Source: Scedosporium boydii
Taxonomy: Eukaryota > Ascomycota > Sordariomycetes > Microascales > Microascaceae
DNA: 41,473 bases
Direction: 5' to 3'
NCBI GenBank assembly: GCA_002221725.1
Contig: NJFT01000295.1
Coordinates: 1-41,473 of the forward strand
The position numbers and the translations under genes are program-made. Below the pieces are notes generated by a model that saw nothing but the letters and a program-made list of their open reading frames with translations, was not told where the DNA came from and ran no database searches. Every line of letters begins with the position of its first letter. Positions within the stretch are counted from its first letter, which is position 1. Positions 1 through 10,937 of the stretch are shown piece by piece.

Positions 1-115
1 ATAAAAAAAAAAAAAAAAAAAAAAAAAACTTTTTTTTTTTAAAAAAAGACAATTTTTAATTTTATATAATATTATTAATTATTTTTTATAATTTAATTAA
101 CTTTTTTTTTTTTAC
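1..115. repeat. AT-rich low-complexity DNA with homopolymer A and T runs
   Basis: The window opens with a run of about 26 A, then T and A runs, and stays almost purely A/T to about position 115. No coding signal is present. It could be an AT-rich (possibly mutated) repeat block or a contig edge; the sequence alone does not decide. Confidence 0.8.
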
Positions 116-220
116 TTTAGTTCTTATTAATTATATCTCTTTAATGACCTTAAGCTATCTATTCTAGCTTGTTCTATACCCCTAGGTATTTTTCTTGGAC
201 ACTAATCTATTTCTAGACCT

Positions 221-268
221 TCTCTCTCTCCCTCTCCCTCCCCCTCTCTCTCTGTGTGTGTGTGTGTT
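221..268. repeat. CT/GT microsatellite
   Basis: A pyrimidine tract of CT and CCCT units is followed directly by about seven GT units. It is a compound simple-sequence repeat in the non-coding space downstream of the minus-strand secreted-protein gene. I see nothing else in 116-545 beyond ordinary non-coding sequence. Confidence 0.85.
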
Positions 269-545
269 TCTGTCTTCCTTCTTTTTCCCTACCTCACCCT
301 TTTCGTTTAAGATGTGATCCTGAAGCATTGGCGCTACTTCACCGCCCCGCTTTCAGTCGCCGCGGACATCGATCTTTGCAGGGATCTCTTTCACTCTCGC
401 CAAGTAATTGACCAAGTTTTTTCTTACACGTACCATACTCTCTGCCTCTCCTGACGCACCCCTCCATTCCCCAAAAAGAAAAGAATAAAAAAAGCGGGGG
501 TGTTGCAATATTGAACCCAAAGGATTCACCGCTACCAGTGTTGAC

Positions 546-1549
546 TTATGTTACCTGGATTGCCGTCCCATGCATCAAGCTCGGTGGAAGTGCCAGGGTC
601 CCTTTCTGAGATGGCATAACGGGTTCGGTTGGAAGCGTGACATTCAACGCCGTCAGAGGTGCAGGAAAAGTATCTACATTCGTTCAACTTGTGAATGCCT
701 TGTTATACGAGATGACTGATAAGACGTGTGCCAGCATACCTATGTACCATACGCCGTCGGGATCCAGCTTGGTTTCCTCCATGTTCTTCGAGTCCTTGGG
801 CGTGATCAGAGTTATTTCGTTGGAGTTTCCCACGCGGCTGAGCACTCCCATTGTATAACTCGATCTTCCCTGGTCTGGATTGACCATATTTTCGTATTTC
901 CAACCACGATCATTCGTGAACATCAGAGAGTGAACCTCGCCTTCTTCGCTGTGGAGGTAGACACGAATTCCATCCGTCGCACCTAGAAGCGCAGCACCGA
1001 CCCCGGATTTTTTATTGAGCCTGATACTGCTAGGTAGTTCGTCTGATAGCACATCGTCCAACTCTTTTTCGAACTCGCCGGTGTCGGGGTTGCAGCGGTA
1101 TCTGCCATGCACGAGGTTGTTGAATTCATCGAAGTACCAGATGAGAGCCTAATATTAAGACTGAGCATTTATCAGGCCGGGAAGAGATTGGGCTCGTATC
1201 AAGGAGGGTTGATACAGGAATCGTGAAAGAGGAAGAAGGAAAGCGGGAGATGCACATGGAGGCCTACCCATGTTGTGGTTTCGTCCCACCAGCAAGCCCC
1301 CGTTATTGCGGTACCATTGCGAGGTTTTGTTGTAATAGGGAGTTTGAGCGGTTCATCGACAGGAAACACGACGTCATACCCTTGATTGCAGTAACTGTAG
1401 TGTAAATCAAGGGACTCGGGATCCTGAACTATCACCTGGACGCCGACATTCGGCCACCATGCCGCCATGGAAACACCCAAGGATGCGGGGATCCAAGACA
1501 TCATAGACAGGAGCCAAAACCTGACGCTGGGAGTGTTGCGCGGTGCCAT
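546..1549 (-). CDS. secreted protein with lectin-like beta-propeller blade pattern
   Basis: Three-exon model: 1549..1268, 1148..740, 673..546, introns of 119 and 66 bp with GT-AG ends; the joined frame codes 272 residues. The N-terminus has a hydrophobic stretch (WLLSMMSWIPASLGVS) that looks like a signal peptide. The body has recurring strands ending in Trp/Tyr, such as ACWWDETTTWALIWYFDEF and DGIRVYLHSEEGEVHSLMF, which recall the blades of fungal fucose-lectin-like propellers. There are two N-glycosylation sequons (NGT near the middle, NVT near the end). At 272 residues it is slightly shorter than typical six-blade lectins. The family call is by pattern only; a generic fungal secreted protein is the alternative. 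Intron 2 and the last exon are the least certain part: another reading of exon 3 would stop at 532. Confidence 0.65.
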
Positions 1550-3729
1550 GTCGATGTGATAGTGGAAGTCTATTACTCCTTGGGAAGGCTAAGAGGAAGA
1601 TCGGAAACAATCTGCAGGAACACATGGCTTCTTATCCACAGCTGACTATTTTGGAGAATGCAATCCGAGGCAGACTGTGGAAGATGGCCAGGGCCGGAGT
1701 CTGCCCTACCTCCGAATTAGATGCGAGGAACGCTGATCTGCGGGTTGCAATCCTGACTATGACATGGGATACGTGGGACGGCCAACGAGAGCCGGGTCCT
1801 GGATACCGGAATGCGGGCATTCTACTCGGCGAACCCATGAGAAGTAAAGGCTCTACGCGCCCGCCAAGATCGAGAATTGGATCGTACGGGTACCTACACG
1901 AGGATCTCCATGTGCGGGGGGCCGTTTCCTCCAATGTTCGTGAGCCATGCGGAGAAGAAGACGCTGCATGATGTCTGCAGGCCTCAGCCTCGGGCCACGG
2001 AATTTGTCCCGCGCTGTCGAGCGTAGTACGCGTGAACTCCCAGATAGGCAAGGATGCATGAATGCCAAATTCACTCAGCCCCAGATGGCAGGGGTTCGTT
2101 CGTGTGAGCTCCGAGCGAGCCTGGCCGGCATCAAGAACCACGTTTCCTCAAGCAGAAGACCGACTTGGTCGTGGATGGACGAACAGACAGACGAAGAAGT
2201 AAATTACGTTCTCCAGCGTAGGATGCAGCTTTTGTCGATGAGCCCTATCCTGAACGTATATTTAGCGCCGTCATCTGCATCCTCGTCGTCATTGTCTGCT
2301 AATTCGGCCTAGTGCTGCATGGCGGTGGCGATGCGGAATAAAGGTACGGAAACCACCTATGAATTTTGAACAGTAATCATGCACCTGGTCTCAAGTCCTC
2401 ACTAGTGGTGAATCGGCGCTTAGACTTGGTGTCACCATTGGATACCCGGCTGACGGTCTCGACAATGGGACGTGTTTTTTTGCGATTTCAGACATGTATT
2501 TTGAAGACCCGGCTCTGCTAGGCCAGATATGGTTTGGCGGCGGGGTCTCGCCGCTACGCACATCTTCCGGGGTTTTCTTTCGGGGTGTCTCTGGTCTTTG
2601 GGCTCGAGATGAGAAGGTTGCTTCCTTTTCGTGGAAGTATAGACTTTGCAGAAGCTGAGAGGGCCGATATTCATGGCCCCTGCGCTGGTTACATGTCAGA
2701 TGTCTGCCCATGGTGTTGGTGTGTTCGAGCGAGCGAATTGTCAGTTCGGCTACTTTGTGATGGCGGTTGACGAGGATTCACCCAGGATCTTGGTACATAG
2801 CCAGGGACAGTAGACCGAATTGCCGGGCCTACGAAATAGAGATTAAATTGGTGACTGTGGAGATTATTAAATTTATGTACCTGACGTCGGCGTCAGGCCT
2901 GGGCCATAGCCAAACTCGATGGCAGGAGGCATCGAACTTGAACAGCTGGAGACGGCCGTGTAGACAATGACGGCAAGAAAGGCCCAGATGATCTGAATAC
3001 GGACCGCGTCCCTCTAATGCCGGTCGCCGTTAAAGTTGGCGCGTCGGTCCATTGTTTCTGGGCGAGTTCAGTAGTGACTACGGTGAAGATGTGGGACGTC
3101 TATCATCCCAGTCCATTTCTTGGGTGTGGCTATGAAGTTCTACGGCCGAATTCTTCAAAGGATAGTCATAAGGAAAAAAAAAGGACTTCGCCTGCCCAAA
3201 GCCGACTAGACCGGAAGGCAAGACAAGATTTACACTGCCAGACAAGAATTGAGCTCGGCTGGTTTGAGCTGCGACTGGCAAAGTGAGGCATTCCCAAAGC
3301 GTAGGAACACTGCCAGTTAGGTTTCGTCTGATTTTACTAATACATCACTCACATCAGGCACATGTCAACACATTAACTTGCAAGCTCGAAAAGTCGTAGG
3401 TAAAAACTATGATCATCCATGGCCTCAGTCCACTATTACGATCGCCATTTGAGTCTTGGCAGGGAAACTGATAACAACTTCCTTTGCGTGGCGTTTATAC
3501 TTGGATATCATTCGTGTTCTCGGTTCCCGTTGTGATTATTTATCGGAAGCTCGATTTTCGCATTGACGTAGGCATTGAATTAAAGTTATCCAAGAATCGA
3601 ATGTTCCAGGTCATCCGAAGGGATGTCCCCTATTTATATTTATCAGCTGACGCCCAAACGTTCACGACTTTCTTCCTGGACGCAACTTCTTTATCCTGGT
3701 GATATACAGATTTTAATGAATTCGCGGCC
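1550..3729. other. intergenic, no convincing gene
   Basis: 2.2 kb. Open frames of 120-170 codons overlap each other on both strands between about 1540 and 2310, but none has a recognisable domain, signal peptide or consistent splice pattern. A plus-strand frame near 2160-2180 contains RRPTWSW, which faintly resembles a motif of HET-domain proteins, but nothing around it supports that family. From 2350 to 3729 I see only short frames. Confidence 0.6.
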
Positions 3730-5621
3730 ATGGAAGAAGCAAAGTTAGAGGAAGTAATCTACGATTTCATCATTGTTGGCGGTAAGGCTAGTCACCTCCA
3801 TTGCGGAGATGCTTCTCGCTAATTCAGGCTTTCCTGGTCAGCCGGGCCGGCCGGTAGTGCGTTGGCATGGAGCCTGGCACATTCCGCGAATAATAATGTC
3901 AGAATTCTCCTGATGGAAGCCGGAGGCCTGAACGATGATTATAATCTTCGGGTAGATGGACAGCGGTGGCAGACGTTCCGAAACAAGGAGATGAACTGGG
4001 GCTACAAGACAATTCCCCAAACCCACTGCGCTAACCGTGAGCTGGACTATGCCCGTGGTAAGGGGATGGGCGGCTCAAGCGCCATCAATTTCAGCGTCTT
4101 TACGGTCGGAGCTAAGGACGATTATGACGAATGGGCCAGGCGAGTTGGGGATGGAGCTTTTCGGTGGGAGAACATGCAGCGCCGTCTGAAGAGCTTGGAG
4201 ACTTTTCATTCTGAGCTTCCGTCCGGCGTCCATCCGAAATTCGCATCCCCGAAGCCGTCGGACCACGGCACGAAGGGTCCGCTCCGTGTTGGCTACCCCC
4301 GAGAATTAGAAGAGGATCTAATACCCCTCATGGCCACCCTAGAGAAGGCAGGACTCCCTTTGAATCCGGATCACAATTCTGGAAACCCCCTGGGAATGTC
4401 GTTGATGATAAGTTCAGCCCACCACGGTGTTCGGTCTACTTCTGCGGATCTGCTAGTAGAATTACCGGGCGACGTCGTCATTCTTACCGATAGTCCGGTC
4501 CAGCGCGTTCTACTGGAGGGAAAGAAGGCTGTTGGTGTCGAGTCGAATGGGAAGAAGTACCTCGTCTCCAAGGAAGTGATTGTGTGCGCGGGGTCACTGG
4601 ACACTCCACGGATTCTGATGCATTCTGGAATCGGGCCTTCGGACCAGCTACAGAAGTACAACATCCCCGTCGTTCTGGACATGCCCGCTCTTGGCCATGG
4701 TCTCAGGGATCATGTCCTCACCCCGTTGCTTCACAAGCGCACCTTGGCTAGTGGATCCAAAAAGGGAGAATTTTACGGCGACCAAGCCGCGATGGATGCG
4801 GCGATGAAGGAGTGGAAGAAAGACGGAACAGGTCCTTGGGCGAAATATGGTTGCGGCATGGGTATCGGTTTCTTCAAGCTGGGAAAATCGTTGACGTCCT
4901 TTCCGGAATTTACGGAATTGCCCGCTACGGAGCAGAAGCACCTCCTACGCGAAACCATCCCGCATTATGAGCTGGCAACTCACTTTCCCATGCACATGAC
5001 CATCCCGGGGTCTGTCAAGGATGACAAGGAGAGCTACGAGTATTTGTGTCTGATCGTATTCCTCCCCCACGCCCAAAGCCGGGGAACTGTATCGCTTCAG
5101 TCTTCGGACCCAAGCGTGCCGTTGCTGTACGATCCACATTTCCTCGAATCCGCATTCGACAGACGCGTTGCTGTTGAGGCACTCCGATCTGTATTGGAGT
5201 TGACAAAGTTCGAGGAGTATGCCAAGGACACCATTGAGACTTTAAGCGGCCCCAAATCCGAATCCGAGGAAGATCTGCTCGATTACTGGAGGCAAACCGG
5301 GTGTTCGAGCTGGCATATGACAGGTACAGCGAAAATGGGCCGCCGTGGCCACGAAGACGCCGTTGTGGATAGTGACTTCCGTGTCATTGGTATTGACGGA
5401 CTGCGCGTGGCGGATATGAGCGTCGTCCCGGTGTTAATGAGTGGCCATACCCAGGCAGCTGCATGTAAGTATACGTCTCCCAATTCCTTTCGATTTGTTT
5501 TTCTATTTCTTCAAGCAGTGCCCAAGCGTAAAAAATTACTTGTGCTAAATGTGAGCGGCTAGACTTGACGGGATCGACATGCGCGGAACGAATATTGGAG
5601 AAGTATTATGGGTCGGCTTAG
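3730..5621 (+). CDS. GMC-family FAD oxidoreductase (choline dehydrogenase / glucose oxidase type)
   Basis: Oxidises an alcohol, sugar or aromatic alcohol using FAD; the substrate cannot be read from sequence. Exons 3730..3781, 3842..5464, 5563..5621; introns 60 and 98 bp; 577 residues, normal for the family. The first short exon is needed to complete the dinucleotide-binding motif VGAGPAGSA (residues 16-24), and the last exon completes the C-terminus after GHTQAAA. Other marks are the GMC signature ARGKGMGGSSAINF and the catalytic pair: His509 in SSWHMTGTAKMG and His553 in SGHTQAAA. No signal peptide is visible (MEEAKLEEVIYDF leads straight into the FAD fold), so a cytosolic enzyme is likely, unlike secreted glucose oxidases. 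The gene is convergent with the intradiol dioxygenase. Confidence 0.95.
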
Positions 5622-6128
5622 GCACCTTTTGAGCAGGAGATTCCAAGCCGGCCTAGACGATTGGAGCCTTGGTCTGGTCGTTTGAGGATTGCGACACTAA
5701 AATTGAGATTAATTGAGTGTGGAGTAATTGCTGGGACCTAAGAACAAAAGGGAGGACGTTGTAAAAGGGTTTTAATTCATAAAAAAATACAGGCACCATT
5801 TCAGAAAAGAAGACCACACGAAGTATGTTTGTGCGGACTGGATGATCCTCATTGAGTCTACATTTGACAACTGGCCATCGTTTGCAACTGCAGAGACGAG
5901 GCATTCAACATGAAATATACAATATCTGAAACTAAACAAGCGGAAACGACCATGATATTTACAACGGGAATAATGACGAATGTCCACATGTTTCGAACAT
6001 AAAACGGGGGCTTCTTGGCTCGGGGAAAGCGCTTAATCCCATGATACACTTTCTTATCTCCTTCACCCATTTCCCACACGAGCGGATCCCGATGAGCTCG
6101 GATTGCCCACTTCTGCACTAACTTCTAG
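5622..6128. other. intergenic space between two convergent genes
   Basis: 507 bp between the stop codons of the GMC enzyme and the dioxygenase, expected to hold both 3' untranslated regions. A minus-strand open frame at 6118..5858 (86 codons) has one strongly hydrophobic stretch (MWTFVIIPVVNIMVVSACL). It lacks homology that I recognise and would lie inside the 3' UTR of the dioxygenase, so I do not call it a gene. Confidence 0.5.
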
Positions 6129-7803
6129 TTAATGCTTGCGAGGGTTGCGCTGACAAGAGCCATCGGGAGCATGGCTAGCCTCGACAACCTCTGCGCTAGG
6201 GCGGTCAGTGGGGAAGCCCTCGGGGATACCGCTGGGTCGGGGACCATTGGGGAAAGCACCACTCGGCAGAGCGCCATTGGGCCCACCGCTAGGTAGCTCA
6301 CCACTAGGTCGAGGGCCATTCGGGGCAGCTCCACTGGGTCTGGCACCGCTGGGTCTAGCGCCGCTGGGTCGAGGACCATTAGGAGGGACACCGCTGGGCA
6401 GACCGCTGGGAGGAACATCACTAGCGAGAACACTCTCGGCGGGGGCGTCGCTGGCTAGAGTACCATCAAGAGGAGCACTGCTAGGCAGAGCACCACTTGG
6501 AAGGTCAGTGGGAAAGGTTCCGTTCGGGCCACCGGGAAAACCACCCTCGCCGCCAGGAAACCCACCGCCGTTATCGTTGGCGACACCACCGTCTTCGAAG
6601 TGAGTAGACGCTGCGCTGACATTCCTGATGTAGCTGGTGTCGACACCGAAGCCCAACCAGGCGAGCAAGCCGTCCCCGACAGATTCACCGAGGAGCACGT
6701 AGCTGACGATAGGGTCAACACCAGTAGCGGCTTCCTCCGCGAGGATGGAGTCAGCCGCGTTAGTGGTGAGCTCTTGGGTGTTTATGTTGTAAGGAGCGAG
6801 TTTCTCGACGGTCTCGATAAGGCTCTGGTCGAAGAAGACTTGGCCGACGTGGGTGGCCTGAGTGCTGTAGAGAGTGCCATTGGCTAGCTCTTCGGCATTG
6901 GCATGGACCATGACGTGGATATGGGTGGTTCGGCCGGTATAGTGACCAGGGAAGAGGGTCGAAAAGGTTACGACGCCGTCTGCATCGGACTTTTGGACTC
7001 CGCGGAGGAATGTATTGTCGATGTTCGAGGGATCAGCTGAGCCGACTCCATTGCCCTGAGCTACAACACCGCCATAAACGCCAGTGGAGTTGCAGTCTGA
7101 ACCGTGCAGTTAGTACCAGGACAGCGGTATTGATAAAGGGGGTTGTCTTAAGGGAGATAACACTTACGCCAAATCTCGACATAGACGCCAGAAACGGGCT
7201 CACAGGTGTTGATATCAATAACTTGGGTATCCAGGCCAAGGAACACGCCTTCCTGTTCTTCAATGTTGTTGTCCCGAACATACTCCCCACTGACATCTGC
7301 AAACCAGTTAGAACCTAGTTGGTATTCGGGTTCTAGGGGTATCAGTTTAGCGTACAGTAAGGGCCCTCCGTGACCTCAGGCGTCAGGACGCAGAAGTTGC
7401 TGCCGGAGAAGAGATCGGCGGGGGCAGTGTCCAAGGTGTAATTCTCCGAAGATTGGTGGTCGATCTGAAGGAACTCCTCGATCTGGCGTTCTACATCAAA
7501 GACGATTTGGTTAGATGTCTGTACGGCCAGGGCTTTGGTTTCCGGCTGGCGATACTTACTCTTCAATGCCAGGGAGTTGGGAGCCCTCTCAGCAGCGAGC
7601 TCAAGCGTTCTCTTGGCACGTCTCTTGGCATTGCGTGCTGCGAGGCCGCTGCGCTTCATCTTTTCAACGCAATGGCTGAGATCTCGGCGGTTGTGTTGGA
7701 GGTACTCTCGGCGCTCTGCGACCTCCTTGGAGTGGTCATGGCCCGGGTGGGCTGCGACTCCAGTGGCAGCCAAGACACTGGCAAGGAGCGTAGCGAAATG
7801 CAT
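6129..7803 (-). CDS. secreted intradiol ring-cleavage dioxygenase-like protein with Pro/Ser/Gly-rich tail
   Basis: Non-haem Fe(III) dioxygenase of the fungal extracellular intradiol class, expected to cleave catechol-type rings between the hydroxyls. Exons 7803..7356, 7296..7168, 7096..6129; introns 59 and 71 bp; 514 residues. The start at 7803 gives a clean signal peptide (MHFATLLASVLAATGVAA) followed by HPGHDHSKEVAERREYLQ, typical of these proteins. Core motifs are TEGPYYVSGEYVRD (about 145-158), EIWHCNSTGVYGGV (190-203) and PGHYTGRTTHIHV (242-254). The expected iron ligands Tyr200, Tyr245, His251 and His253 are all present. After about residue 385 the chain becomes a low-complexity tail of PSG/PNG repeats, about 130 residues, ending without a hydrophobic GPI signal. 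A TATA-like element lies about 140 bp upstream. Confidence 0.94.
6180..6570 (-). repeat. degenerate tandem repeat coding PSG/PNG units of the dioxygenase tail
   Basis: Imperfect 9-15 bp units code repeats such as RPSGARPSGARPSG and PNGPRPSG, preceded by Gly-rich GGFPGGEGGFPGG. The repeated DNA also leaves a long open frame on the opposite strand, which is a by-product. Repeat number is likely to vary between strains. Confidence 0.8.
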
Positions 7804-7944
7804 CTTGGTGTGGGTGCAAGCGATTGGATATGTTTTGGATAATAGACAAGACCTGGGAGCCACAAGGAATGGAAGAATGAGTGGAAGCTCGGAAGCCGGT
7901 GGTAGTGAGTGAGGAATTGTGTTTTCCGCCAGATGCGGACACGT

Positions 7945-7952
7945 CTTATATA
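7945..7952 (-). promoter_or_regulatory. TATA box of the dioxygenase gene
   Basis: On the minus strand the sequence reads TATATAAG, 142 bp before the start codon at 7803, a usual distance for a fungal TATA element allowing for a leader of about 100 nt. Confidence 0.5.
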
Positions 7953-10807
7953 TGTCCGTTGAGAGTGCGTTTATTCATGAGATATCACAAACCACAGAGT
8001 GACGACGTCCCGCGGTCAATACACACATACACACTTACAGTCTATGCCGGACCCATCATCTGAGGTAGTGGAGCCGGTGGGGGACCGAGCCAGATCACAA
8101 GAGCGAGACGAGACGATGCTACAAAAAGAAAATCTGCTTTTTGATTGCGTTTACCCTGTCCACATTCAGAGACACAGCGCGGTTCGCGCCACAGACCAGA
8201 ACTCTCCTCCAATTAAACTTGAGCTATTTGCAGCATGGCAGTGGACCCCGGGTTTCCTCAAATATCATGTCAATTATATCTCCGACGAAGTTTATTATTG
8301 TAATATCAATCTATTGCGCGACCGTGCTTCGTCTCATTCTTAATCCACGCCTTTGATTGGATCCGAGTGCCAATGGCGATGCGACCAAGAAAAGGACCGA
8401 GGAATCTGTTCCATGCCGTTCACAGCTCGCTCGGACGCGTGTTCCTCTCGAAGCTAGGGATCGACCGCAGGGAACGAGCTTCGACGAGCACAACACCAGG
8501 TCGCGTGTAGCTGCAATGTCTGGGAATGATGACGAATCCCGGGGCCGGTGTGGCGGGCTAATTGCCGAGATGGACCTAGCGCCGAGCTGTCCTTGGTCCT
8601 CCCCTATTCGCTCTTACGCAAGCCTGTGCGTTGCTTTTCAATGCGTCTTCTCTTCTTCACCCCCAGCCACTTCTCCTACTTCTCCTCCATGTACGAAGCA
8701 ATATCATTGAATTTCTATTTGCAGTAAGGAGGATTTGCTGTGCAGCTTGGACCCAGAGCAGAGCACCCCTCGATTCGATTCGGGGTGACTTCCACATCGT
8801 GAGATTTCTGATGAAATACAACCTCAACTCGCGCATCGCATCGTGCTTCCAGAGACTCGTACAAGGGTGTAGATCGTGGATTACCATTTTGCATCATCCC
8901 AGTCTCAAACATTCACATCTTCAGGATGCACGGGGCAACAAAAATAGATTCTCCTCCACCAGCGTCTTCGTCAGATATCATGCTGTCGTCTGAACTTCTT
9001 CGTGCCAAAACCCAAACCTCGTCCCACCAAAATATCGCAGGCAAAACATGGACTCGCCGTCTTGCGCAGCATTCGCCCCAGATGAAGGAAGAGAAACTCG
9101 AACTCCCCCTTTCATCGCCCGATCACCACCGAGCAATATCATATGAAGACGTTCTCATTGGTGCATTCGCGTGAAACACGAAACGCCCGAAGATCTATGT
9201 GGGTCACCACAGTCCGATCCCGGTTATCAATCGCCTTCAATCGCCCACGTCAGCCGGGCGGAAAGCTGCATCATCAAAGCTTAGAATCTGTGCAGTGTCC
9301 ACCCTCCCGTTTAGACGAAAGACCAGGGTAGAAACTTGATTGACGAGTGACAGAAACGATAGCAGTGGTGGCTGGCGCCTCTGGTACGCGTTCCTCCCCC
9401 GACAGCCGTCACCAGAACTCCGCTTCAAAGTAATAGGTCTAGTCGCTCCCGCGGCTGCAAGTACAAACCCCCTTGAAAGGAACCCCATTCGTGGCTTTCC
9501 AAGTCATTTGTTACCTTTTGTGCACAGTACGTCCTATTCTCGGAACCTTTGGTACGTGTGGCGGCGATTTCTCTTTCTCTGATTATCTCCCACCTCGGCT
9601 CTGTTGCAATCTGATATGTTGGGGAGGTGGCCCGGCAGCTTTCGTTTCTCCGACATACATACACAGACGCTACCTGTTTCAAACTTCATCTACCCACATA
9701 GGAGAGAGTTGCTAGTCATTCCCATGTGGTAGTCTTTGGGTTCGAATGATTTCCATCCAAATTTCGTCAAGAAGCGAAACAAGGCGGAATGCCCCTTCTA
9801 AATTCCGAGGCAGTATCACGGCAATTCTTACCCCAAGGCTGCCGTGGCTAAGACTCAAAATTTATATCACCATGAAACTAACATCTACGTGTTATTAGAC
9901 ATATCCTGTCACCCAACGGGAGACCCTCCGTCTCTTCTTTCTCTCCACGTCCCTGCTATCGCCGACAACCAACCAATAATCTGAAATACTCGACCAATTC
10001 AACCCATGTTCTCCCGTATACTTTGCACTGGGCACTTCAGGCGAATACAGATGGCTGCGGGTTCGGTTTAGGATATTGTCTATTCTATCGAAAGTTCGAA
10101 TTCTTTTGTCAGAGATACCCAATGATCTCAACCCCATACGGCTCATAAATCTTCATTTTGATGTCGTACGTGCACATCTTCCAATCTGCTTCCCTCTCCT
10201 CGACCGGGAGGCCAGGTTGTACTAGGTTATGAAACTCCTCGCTTCTGCCTTGTTCATTCGTGCCCTTCGCTCTGTCGCATCATGCTAAAATGCCTCGGTC
10301 GTTAACACAGCAAGAGGTTTTTATTCGGGTCGGTATCTGGCAGAATTCCACTAAGACTCCTGCATGATATACTCTATTCCCCACGCGTCCGATGTGTCAC
10401 GAAAGAAAACATCACCACACGCCCGAAAACATGAAGACGCCCGCTGTGGCTGAATACGAGAGTGTGCTGGACGTCACCAACTGCGCCGACGCGGAGAATA
10501 GTCTTGAGTGCCTCTGGAAGGAGGAGGTTTTACAGCGTGGTCAAAGGTTCTTTTACAAGACATTTGTACCTCCAGTAAGCACGACGCAATGTAATAGACG
10601 AGATAGTGTTTAATGGAATCTCGTTTTACGGTGCATTTACGGTGCATCTTAAAAAATTTTTAATGCGGAATTGATTTATTAGCATGTCAAAGTCAGGGGA
10701 TGCTCGCGGAAGACAACGTTTTCTAACTCCGTGGGATAATGCCGCGGGATTTCGTTTCTCGCCAATATCGCTAGGCTGAAACTCCGAACCAAACCTCCGG
10801 CGTGAAT
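7953..10807. other. long gene-poor stretch
   Basis: About 2.85 kb. Only short overlapping frames (60-120 codons) occur on either strand, none with a recognised domain, a signal peptide or splice sites that extend it. A plus-strand frame from 8926 and one from 10392 begin with ATG but show no features. No tRNA, inverted terminal repeat or transposase remnant was seen. It may hold regulatory DNA for the MFS gene or unrecognised non-coding RNA. Confidence 0.6.
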
Positions 10808-10814
10808 TATATAA
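10808..10814 (+). promoter_or_regulatory. TATA box of the MFS gene
   Basis: TATATAA in AT-poor surroundings, 130 bp before the chosen start at 10938. If transcription begins about 30 nt further on, near 10840, the leader contains the upstream open frame at 10853. Confidence 0.55.
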
Positions 10815-10852
10815 ACGCGAGCACACTTCTCTACCGACTATGCGTTGACAAG

Positions 10853-10906
10853 ATGGCCAAGCATGAAATCTCGTTGGTTTTACTCCGCCCGTGTATTGAA
10901 TCTTGA
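10853..10906 (+). promoter_or_regulatory. upstream open reading frame in the MFS leader
   Basis: A 17-codon frame that starts with a good context (AAGATGG) and stops with TGA at 10904. It is out of frame with the transporter. It overlaps the first in-frame ATG (10863) and ends 31 nt before the better-placed ATG at 10938, so scanning ribosomes would favour 10938 after re-initiation. An even shorter ATG-CGT-TGA lies at 10840. Confidence 0.4.
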
Positions 10907-10937
10907 CACGGGTCTTCCTGTCATTCCTGTCGTCCCC

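Noticed and set aside
1543..2312. Overlapping 120-170 codon frames on both strands, one with an RRPTWSW string
   Set aside because: A remnant HET-domain gene was considered, but no other HET motif is visible.
3862..5562. Unspliced version of the GMC oxidoreductase (start at 3862, end at 5562)
   Set aside because: It lacks the FAD-binding N-terminus and ends inside an intron; short flanking exons give the complete protein.
6208..6603. Plus-strand 131-codon frame rich in PLG repeats
   Set aside because: It is the mirror of the PSG/PNG repeat DNA in the dioxygenase tail; no independent start context or domain.
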